Assembly (NCBI GenBank): GCA_964606855.1
Contig: CAZSHM010000044.1
Coordinates: forward strand, 1-11,582
DNA from: UBA7185 sp964606855
GTDB lineage: Bacteria; Bacillota; Peptococcia; Peptococcales; Peptococcaceae
DNA length: 11,582 nt
Direction of reading: 5' to 3'
Positions 6,885 through 11,582 of the stretch are shown one piece after another. Position 1 is the stretch's first letter, and every line of letters starts with the position of its first letter. The translations under genes and the position numbers were made by a program. The notes under the pieces are model-generated. The model was not told the origin of the DNA, did not search any database, and worked only from the letters and a program-made list of their open reading frames with translations.

Positions 6885-7238
6885 TCAATCTACAATCCGC
6901 ACATTGATCGGCTTTACCGTGATATTCCCACCTCCTGTCACGGTATACCATTTCCCTTGATTCAATTTGATTTTCTCCGACATCCCGTTTGTGATATATC
7001 CGATCGTGTACGAACGTCCGGTTTCAATATCGGTAAACTTGACATCCGTATCTGTATCGACGCTCACTGTGACGGTATGAAAAACGGGCTGTATCTGTTC
7101 TGTCTTGATCCCCGCACCGCTTCCGTTTTCTCCGTTCGAGAGGGTAAAAGTATGCGCGTTTTGAAAATTTGTATAACCTAAACCCGCAGCAAGCACGATT
7201 GCAACCATCACAAGCGGGACAAGCCACTTTCTCTTCAT
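6885..7238 (-). CDS. Membrane-anchored or secreted 117-aa protein of unknown function
   Basis: Not recognised as a known family. Residues 1-4 (MKRK) are basic, 5-22 are hydrophobic (WLVPLVMVAIVLAAGLGY) and act as a signal anchor or signal peptide; the remaining ~95 residues would lie outside the cell. They are Thr/Gly/Asn/Val-rich with alternating polar and hydrophobic stretches (HTVTVSVDTDTDVKF, GNITVKPINVRIVD), which suggests a small beta-rich domain. There is no cysteine, lipobox or sortase motif. The frame is open upstream to an ATG at 7409, but the ATG at 7238 is chosen because AAGGAGG (7246-7252) precedes it at 7-nt spacing and a promoter at 7276-7304 would start the mRNA downstream of 7409. 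It is a single-gene unit with its own terminator, so the neighbours say little about its role. Base composition is visibly more AT-rich than the dcw genes. Confidence 0.8.
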   Translation of the reverse strand: MKRKWLVPLVMVAIVLAAGLGYTNFQNAHTFTLSNGENGSGAGIKTEQIQPVFHTVTVSVDTDTDVKFTDIETGRSYTIGYITNGMSEKIKLNQGKWYTVTGGGNITVKPINVRIVD

Positions 7239-7275
7239 AGCGGTACCTCCTTGCTGTTCTAACCCACCCACGTAT

Positions 7276-7304
7276 ATTGTATTGCGGCAAGGTTCAAGTG
7301 TCAA
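7276..7304 (-). promoter_or_regulatory. Strong sigma-A promoter of the 117-aa protein gene
   Basis: A perfect TTGACA (7299-7304) and TACAAT (7276-7281) are separated by exactly 17 bp. Transcription would begin near 7269, leaving a leader of about 30 nt that contains the AAGGAGG site. The promoter also rules out translation from the upstream ATG at 7409 on this transcript. Confidence 0.88.
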
Positions 7305-7583
7305 TGTTTTTTGCAAGTTTTCAAAGGAATTCGAATCATCGGTTACAGAGAACAAAGGGGTCACGCAAAACCCCCTTGTGATACACGCCGTCTGTTTTTC
7401 CGCCGCCAAATGATAAACAGCATCGGGGCGTGCGGAAGATCGTAGAGAGAATAGATAGAGAAAGCATACGATTTAAACAGCCTTGAGAAACGATCCGTTC
7501 ATGGAGATGGGGGGCAACTGGATCAAAGGCGGACTTGAGGCATTTTCGCAGGCGGAGGATGTCAAGAAAAACTCCACAATCCC
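7305..7583. other. Gene-free interval between divergent promoters
   Basis: No gene can be supported. It has an imperfect inverted repeat (ACAAAGGGG near 7353 with CCCCCTTGT near 7372), which does not have the T-run of a terminator. A 28-codon plus-strand frame (ATG 7501 to TGA 7587) and a 102-codon minus-strand frame (7644 to 7336) are open but have no ribosome binding site. Degraded remains of a gene are possible. Confidence 0.4.
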
Positions 7584-7596
7584 TTGACACTGTCAA
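7584..7596. promoter_or_regulatory. 13-bp perfect palindrome TTGACA-C-TGTCAA upstream of the carboxypeptidase promoter
   Basis: TTGACA and TGTCAA meet around a single C, and the site ends 12 bp before the predicted -35 of the carboxypeptidase gene. Symmetry and position fit an operator for a dimeric regulator. The left half looks like a -35 element, but no -10 lies 16-18 bp downstream. Confidence 0.5.
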
Positions 7597-7608
7597 AATA
7601 TTCGCGCA

Positions 7609-7637
7609 TTGATTTTTCGTCCAAAATAGGTTAAAAT
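7609..7637 (+). promoter_or_regulatory. Predicted sigma-A promoter of the carboxypeptidase gene
   Basis: TTGATT (7609-7614) and TAAAAT (7632-7637) are separated by 17 bp (4/6 and 5/6 matches). The start would be near 7644, giving a leader of about 220 nt. The octamer gcattgat occurs at 7606-7613, overlapping the -35, and again at 7641-7648 over the expected start. Confidence 0.6.
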
Positions 7638-7867
7638 GAGGCATTGATCCCGCTCACAGATCGGAAGGAATACAGATCACAGCAGAAGGAATCTACAGAA
7701 ATCTACGCTATAAAAAGCTGTGGTGGATGCGCATAGAAAAGGAAATCTCTCCGGCAAAGCTCCGAAGGATTGAAACAGCGCTTCCTTCTGCGCAAAGAGT
7801 CCCGCGTTGCAAACATCGGCGCTTTTCAGATTGGAGCGCCATCGAAGCCGTGAGAATAGGAGAAGCC

Positions 7868-9016
7868 ATGATACAAGATCCCCAAACGAGCAAGGAAGAA
7901 CGGATAACGCAATACCAGTCGCAGCGCGAAACGCGCGCGCGCAAACGGCGGCGCAGCATTCGGCACAGGCGTCTTCTGATCCTGCTGCTGGCGGTGCTCC
8001 TGGCGACCGGCGTCCTGTGGCTGGCGCGCGGCTGCAAGGCGCAGGATCCGACCGCGCCGGAGGACGGGGCGCAGACCCTTCTTCCGCCCGCGGAGGACGG
8101 CATGATTCCCGTCGGCACGACCCAGTTTCTGGCGGGGTATCAGTTCCAGAGCAGTGCCGACACGGCGCGGCCCGGGGAGGACCTGATCGCCAGCGCGAGC
8201 GCGATCGTCGTCGATGCCGCCGACAACACTGTTGTGGCAGAAAAAGATGCCCACAACACCATTTCTCCCGCATCCATGACCAAAGTGCTGACGCTCCTGG
8301 TGGCGGCGGAACATCTCACCGACCTCGACGGCACCTTCACGATCACGCGGGAGATCACCGACTACTGTTTCCAGCACAGCTGCAGCGCCGCGGGCTTTCT
8401 GGACGGCGAAACTGTGCCCGTGCGCGATCTGCTCTACGGCACCATCCTCCCGTCCGGGGCGGACGCGGCGCTGGCACTGGCCACCTACACCGCCGGATCC
8501 CAGGAGGTCTTTGTGGAATGGATGAACCAGAAACTGGCGGATCTGGGCCTGGCGGACTCCTCCCACTTTACGAACTGCGTGGGCCTTTATGACGCGTACC
8601 ACTACAGTACCGCCTACGACATTGCCGTGATCATGAAAGCCGCCCTGGAAAACGAGCTCTGCCGCACCGTGCTCTCCGCCCACACCTATAACACGGCCGG
8701 CACAAAGCAACATCCGGAGGGGCTCTTGATCTCCAACTGGTTCCTGCGCCGCATCGAGGACAAGGACAGCGGCGGGCTGGTGGTAGCGGCCAAGACCGGC
8801 TTTGTCAGCCAGTCCGGCAACTGCGCCGTCAGCTACTGCCTCTACCCCGACGGCACGCCCTACATCGCCGTCACCGCCAACGCCTACAGCGACTGGCGCT
8901 GCATCTACGACCACGTCGCGCTCTACAGCACCTACCGCCCCGCGTCTGCGTCGCCGGAGGCCGACCCCGCCGCCGGCACGCCGTCTGCACCTGCACAGAC
9001 GCAGCCCACCGTCTGA
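7868..9016 (+). CDS. Serine-type D-Ala-D-Ala carboxypeptidase (peptidase S11, low-molecular-weight PBP)
   Basis: Extracytoplasmic DD-carboxypeptidase that removes the terminal D-Ala from peptidoglycan stem peptides; 382 aa from the chosen start. A cytoplasmic basic stretch (RARKRRRSIRHRR, 23-35) is followed by a membrane segment at about 36-53, so it is held by its N-terminus. Active-site motifs are SMTK (S136, K139), SGA (196-198, within PSGADAALALA) and KTG (309-311). The usual third residue of the second motif, Asn, is Ala here. Only about 70 residues follow KTG, including a Pro/Ala/Thr-rich tail, so the PBP5-type C-terminal domain and amphipathic anchor are missing. The frame is open to an ATG at 7727, but ATG 7868 has AGGAG 5-6 nt upstream and puts the basic and membrane segments at the expected place; the added 47 residues do not look like a conserved domain. 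Opposite in direction to both neighbours. Confidence 0.9.
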   Translation: MIQDPQTSKEERITQYQSQRETRARKRRRSIRHRRLLILLLAVLLATGVLWLARGCKAQDPTAPEDGAQTLLPPAEDGMIPVGTTQFLAGYQFQSSADTARPGEDLIASASAIVVDAADNTVVAEKDAHNTISPASMTKVLTLLVAAEHLTDLDGTFTITREITDYCFQHSCSAAGFLDGETVPVRDLLYGTILPSGADAALALATYTAGSQEVFVEWMNQKLADLGLADSSHFTNCVGLYDAYHYSTAYDIAVIMKAALENELCRTVLSAHTYNTAGTKQHPEGLLISNWFLRRIEDKDSGGLVVAAKTGFVSQSGNCAVSYCLYPDGTPYIAVTANAYSDWRCIYDHVALYSTYRPASASPEADPAAGTPSAPAQTQPTV

Positions 9017-9037
9017 CAATGCCCCGTTTCTCCGCAG

Positions 9038-9105
9038 ACAGACAAGTCCTGCCCGAGTGCGTATAGCCCCCGGGCAGGACTTGTCTGTTCAGAATTTCGT
9101 TTTTT
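9038..9105 (+). terminator. 18-bp hairpin with distal T-run after the carboxypeptidase gene
   Basis: ACAGACAAGTCCTGCCCG (9038-9055) pairs perfectly with 9071-9088 around a 15-nt loop. Six T residues (9100-9105) follow, but 11 bases past the stem rather than directly after it. It sits between two convergent genes. Termination of the plus-strand unit is likely; on the minus strand there is no T-run, yet the hairpin may still protect the 3' end of the opposing operon's mRNA. Confidence 0.75.
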
Positions 9106-9140
9106 ATCCGTATCAAAATTGGGACGGTTTGCAGGCACGA

Positions 9141-10112
9141 TCACAGCACGTTCCACAGGTGTCCGTAATACTGCAGCGTTTCCATCGCATCCTTCTCGCC
9201 GGCGTCCTCTACCTCTTTCCGCAGCTGTTCAAATGCGCCTCCGTCTACGGTGCAGGGCAGCTGACGGAGGAAACGCATAACCTGCAGATACCCTTCATTC
9301 AGGTACGCCTTTAAATCCTCTCTCACCTTTCCCTTGATCGCTTCCAGTTCCGGATAGCTGTCCGCGTAGTACGTGAACTGCAAGACGGGCGATACAATAT
9401 TCCCCTGCGCGATCAGCTTCGTCCGCCGCTCCTTTGCCATATATGCGAAAGCATCAGAGAAATAGGCCGTCTCCCCATTGGTTTTCTGATAGAAAAACCC
9501 CGCGTACGTTCTCTGGTACACGCCTGCTTTTGTCGGTTCGATCGCGAGCTTCTCTCGCTCCTGTTTCAGCCACTCCTTCCCCAACTGATACCCTTCCCTG
9601 TTGATCAATCTGGCCGGCAACAGCTGCTGCAAGAGATCCTCAAAAATGTTCAGCTGCTTTTCGTCGAAGCAACTGTCCAATTGCCGCATCAGTTCTTTCA
9701 TGAGCGGCATCGCGCTTCCCGCGGAGGGCGGCGCTGTCAGTTCCGCCAGTTTTTTCAGAAAGGGTTTTGGATAAGCTTTTTGTAACTTTAAGGCCACATC
9801 CCTCCGAAAATCCGCACGGACCTCCTCCTCGGTGCGCTCCAGCAAATCATACCGCTTATAGAAGTACTTGACCGGTGTCGGGTACAGCCCCCGCAAATAG
9901 CATTCCTGCAGGAACTGCAGCAGATTCTCCTCTTTCGATGAGATGTAATAGTAGACTTCATCCTCTTGATAGACTGCTGAGCCGTAGGCCGAGAGCTCGT
10001 ATTCCAGGAAGCCCATCTGTGTGAGTCTCCCCGCTTGTTCCGTACATGCTTCATCGTGGTTGTTGGTGTTCCCTTCATCCGTCAAGATGATCTCGGGAAT
10101 GGACTCGCTCAC
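9141..10112 (-). CDS. Uncharacterised 323-aa soluble protein, coupled to the ABC ATPase
   Basis: Family not recognised. The protein has no membrane segment or signal peptide and looks mostly helical and charged. Residues 1-28 are acidic and probably flexible; about 36-90 is a Tyr/Leu-rich part (YYYISSKEENLLQFLQECYL); about 100-195 is rich in Lys, Leu and Glu; about 196-323 is a second domain starting AGVYQRTYAGFFYQ and ending ETLQYYGHLWNVL. No nuclease, kinase, methyltransferase or nucleotide-binding motif is evident. The start codon is GTG, whose first bases form the TGA stop of the ATPase gene (a 4-bp GTGA overlap), with AAGGAG about 10 nt upstream. That arrangement implies coupled translation and a shared function. 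It is the last gene of the operon, ending 35 bp before the T-run of the convergent carboxypeptidase terminator. Confidence 0.8.
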   Translation of the reverse strand: MSESIPEIILTDEGNTNNHDEACTEQAGRLTQMGFLEYELSAYGSAVYQEDEVYYYISSKEENLLQFLQECYLRGLYPTPVKYFYKRYDLLERTEEEVRADFRRDVALKLQKAYPKPFLKKLAELTAPPSAGSAMPLMKELMRQLDSCFDEKQLNIFEDLLQQLLPARLINREGYQLGKEWLKQEREKLAIEPTKAGVYQRTYAGFFYQKTNGETAYFSDAFAYMAKERRTKLIAQGNIVSPVLQFTYYADSYPELEAIKGKVREDLKAYLNEGYLQVMRFLRQLPCTVDGGAFEQLRKEVEDAGEKDAMETLQYYGHLWNVL

Positions 10113-10933
10113 CGGACATCCTCTCCTTCTCTCAGCAGACCGCTCAGCGTCTGCGAAGCGATCTTAAAGCGATACGTGTCCCCTTCTTTTTCAATCTCCA
10201 CCGGATATTCGAAGAACTCGGACATCACTTCTGATGTGAACAGATCCGCTGTTTTTCCCGTCCGGAATATCACACCGCTGCGCAGCAGCAGGCACTGGTC
10301 AAAGGCGGGCAGAATCTCTTCGGGATAATGTGTCACAAAAATGATGGTCTTATGCACATCCTCGGCCAACTGATCGATCGTGCGCAGCAGCTGCTCTCTT
10401 GCCATGGCATCTAACCCTGTCCCGGGCTCATCCAGAATCAGAAGTTCCGGATCGCTCATAAAGGCTCTGGCAATCAACACCTGCTGCCGCTCCCCCTTAG
10501 ACAAGGTATCGTACGGCGACAGCATCCGACTTCTCAGGCCGACTTCCGTCAACAAGCGCTTTGCCTTCTTGACGTCTTGGTTCCGGATCCCAAAATTCAC
10601 GCCCAATGTCCCGTAACTGCCGGACAGAACAATGTCGATCACGCGCTCTGTCTGATAATACTTGTCGAAGAAGGAGCTGGAGATCCACCCGATCTGGCTG
10701 CGCAGGGTTAGAATATTCTCCTCGGTGTACGCTTGTCCGAACACTTCTAACGTGCCCTGCGTATAGGCCTTATAGCCCGCAAGAATGCTCAAGAGCGTTG
10801 TTTTTCCGCAGCCGTTACGGCCAAAAACCGCCCAGTGTTCCCCCCGCTTGATCTCCCAATGAATGTCGTGCAATAAATACTGTGCCCCGGCCTGACAAGA
10901 AAGGTGCTCTACCTTTACCAGCGTATCCGCCAT
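10109..10933 (-). CDS. ABC-type ATPase, soluble, YlmA/ModF-PhrA-like (COG1119 type)
   Basis: Single nucleotide-binding domain of 274 aa with all ABC motifs: Walker A GRNGCGKTT (38-46), Q-loop around Q80, signature LSKGERQQ (144-151), Walker B LLILDEP (164-170), D-loop GTGLDA (171-176) and switch His202. The GEHWAVFGRNGCGKTTLL stretch is typical of the YlmA/ModF/PhrA group, whose members commonly lack an obvious membrane partner and are poorly characterised; none is encoded here either. A role in transport is therefore not supported, and a mechanical or regulatory ATPase acting on a protein or nucleic-acid complex is equally possible. The ATG at 10933 has GGGGAG at 7-nt spacing. It starts 4 bp after the stop of the zinc-ribbon gene, and its stop overlaps the start of the 323-aa gene, so the three are translated from one mRNA. 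Confidence 0.9.
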   Translation of the reverse strand: MADTLVKVEHLSCQAGAQYLLHDIHWEIKRGEHWAVFGRNGCGKTTLLSILAGYKAYTQGTLEVFGQAYTEENILTLRSQIGWISSSFFDKYYQTERVIDIVLSGSYGTLGVNFGIRNQDVKKAKRLLTEVGLRSRMLSPYDTLSKGERQQVLIARAFMSDPELLILDEPGTGLDAMAREQLLRTIDQLAEDVHKTIIFVTHYPEEILPAFDQCLLLRSGVIFRTGKTADLFTSEVMSEFFEYPVEIEKEGDTYRFKIASQTLSGLLREGEDVR

Positions 10934-10937
10934 AAAA

Positions 10938-11429
10938 TCACTCCCCAGTATCCGCTTGCCTCAAATCCGAATCTTTTATGACCGTGGCTTCTCCAAACAC
11001 GCCCGCATCCAAGTTCAGCGGTACAGTAAACCCGTCTTCCTTCAATAGCCCTGTATTCTTGAAGCCCCAGGCAATGATGTCGCAGATAGCGGCTATGTTC
11101 ATCCGTTTTTTGCGCAGAGAAGGATCCATGTTGGGATAGTGATCGTATTCCAGTTCCTCCACGAAATACTCCGATACTCGATAGATCTCTTTTTCCACGC
11201 CGTATTCTATCCTGGCGCATTGCTCGCAATACAACTCGATCTTTGATTCATCATATGCGGCGTAGGTCACTTTCCGCAAGCTCAGCGCGCCGCCGCAGTA
11301 CCGGCATACACAATGCTTGCTCCTTGCCCGCAGCGCTCTGATCCGTTCCGTCTCCTCTCTTCCTTCAACACGGATAGAAACGTTCTTATCCTCCGGTATT
11401 TTTGGAATCTTGGGCGGTATTTGCGTCAT
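10938..11429 (-). CDS. Zinc-ribbon protein of unknown function (163 aa)
   Basis: Small cytoplasmic protein with two Cys pairs, C42-x2-C45 (CRYCG) and C68-x2-C71 (CEQC), 22 residues apart, the layout of a zinc ribbon. A basic stretch (RIRALRARSKHC) precedes it, and an acidic/aromatic region (EYFVEELEYDHYPNMD) and a helix with IAAICDIIAWGFKNTGLL follow. There is no enzyme motif, so a binding or adaptor role with nucleic acid or protein is the simplest reading, but this is an inference. The frame extends to a TTG at 11450; ATG 11429 is preferred because GGGAGAGAGG lies about 8-9 nt upstream of it and overlaps the TTG. It precedes the ABC ATPase by 4 bp and probably shares its job. Confidence 0.75.
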   Translation of the reverse strand: MTQIPPKIPKIPEDKNVSIRVEGREETERIRALRARSKHCVCRYCGGALSLRKVTYAAYDESKIELYCEQCARIEYGVEKEIYRVSEYFVEELEYDHYPNMDPSLRKKRMNIAAICDIIAWGFKNTGLLKEDGFTVPLNLDAGVFGEATVIKDSDLRQADTGE

Positions 11430-11517
11430 CTCTCTGCACCTCTCTCCCAAATCTGTGTCTTCCCTGTCCTACATGCCGCACAGCGCGCCCTTCCAACTGC
11501 TTTCAACAGGAAAACCA

Positions 11518-11582
11518 TCAGATCTCATCGTCAATGATCTGGTAGATCGGCGCGCCTTCACACTGCGCGGGCATCCGCACGC
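11518..11582 (-). CDS. C-terminal fragment of an unidentified protein (5' part beyond window)
   Basis: A minus-strand frame open from the right edge to TGA at 11518-11520 gives 20 residues ending APIYQIIDDEI, which read like a genuine protein end. Its spacing of about 90 bp to the next start, same orientation and the lack of a clear promoter in between suggest it is the upstream gene of the zinc-ribbon/ABC operon. Too short to identify. Confidence 0.5.
   Translation of the reverse strand, partial: VRMPAQCEGAPIYQIIDDEI

Noticed and set aside
7239..7409. N-terminal extension of the 117-aa protein to the ATG at 7409
   Set aside because: The extension covers the TTGACA/TACAAT promoter and would place the signal anchor in the middle of the protein; ATG 7238 has an ideal AAGGAGG.
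7501..7587. A 28-codon plus-strand frame (MEMGGNWIKGGLEAF...)
   Set aside because: Reads somewhat protein-like but lacks a ribosome binding site and promoter; too short to support.
7336..7644. A 102-codon minus-strand frame upstream of the small surface-protein gene
   Set aside because: No ribosome binding site and no recognisable domain; it runs through the carboxypeptidase promoter. A gene remnant cannot be excluded.
7727..7867. N-terminal extension of the carboxypeptidase to the ATG at 7727
   Set aside because: No spaced ribosome binding site there; ATG 7868 has AGGAG and gives a normal membrane-anchor topology.
7826..9019. A 397-codon minus-strand frame opposite the carboxypeptidase gene
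   Set aside because: Composition is that of a GC-rich shadow; the plus strand carries the conserved active-site motifs, promoter and ribosome binding site.

Overview
The window reads as chromosome from a fairly GC-rich, Gram-positive Clostridia-type Firmicute, perhaps an Oscillospiraceae/Ruminococcaceae-like gut anaerobe. The reasons are the gene order of the division and cell-wall (dcw) cluster, a class B penicillin-binding protein with C-terminal PASTA domains, strong AGGAGG-type ribosome binding sites and sigma-A-type promoters. The lineage is an inference; no rRNA or other marker gene is present.

Left part (1-6593, minus strand): the start of a dcw cluster, transcribed right to left as mraZ, rsmH (mraW), an ftsL-like gene, a class B PBP (ftsI/pbpB/spoVD type) and murE, which runs off the left edge. 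MraZ is the cluster's transcription factor, RsmH methylates 16S rRNA, FtsL and the PBP belong to the septal peptidoglycan synthesis complex, and MurE adds the third stem-peptide residue to the cytoplasmic precursor. Upstream of mraZ is a readable control region: a sigma-A-like promoter overlapped by four 10-bp-spaced AAAGTGG-like repeats (a MraZ operator), then a leader of about 290 nt. The ftsL-to-PBP gap is unusually long (382 bp) and holds a perfect 12-bp hairpin and a 17-bp-period tandem repeat.

Middle (6719-7304, minus strand): an isolated single-gene unit with its own consensus promoter, a strong RBS, a 117-aa membrane-anchored or secreted protein of unknown function, and a UUCG-tetraloop terminator that separates it from the mra promoter. 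The next ~280 bp carry no gene I can support.

Centre-right (7584-9105, plus strand): a D-Ala-D-Ala carboxypeptidase-type (peptidase S11) gene with a promoter, a 13-bp operator-like palindrome and an 18-bp downstream hairpin. It trims peptidoglycan stem peptides outside the membrane, so it fits the dcw theme but is transcribed separately and in the opposite direction.

Right part (9141-11582, minus strand): a tightly packed, lower-GC operon. It contains the last 20 codons of an unidentified gene, a small zinc-ribbon protein, a soluble ABC ATPase (YlmA/ModF-PhrA-like, COG1119 type) and a 323-aa protein I do not recognise that overlaps the ATPase stop by 4 bp. No transmembrane partner is visible. 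This module is the best candidate in the window for an undescribed system.
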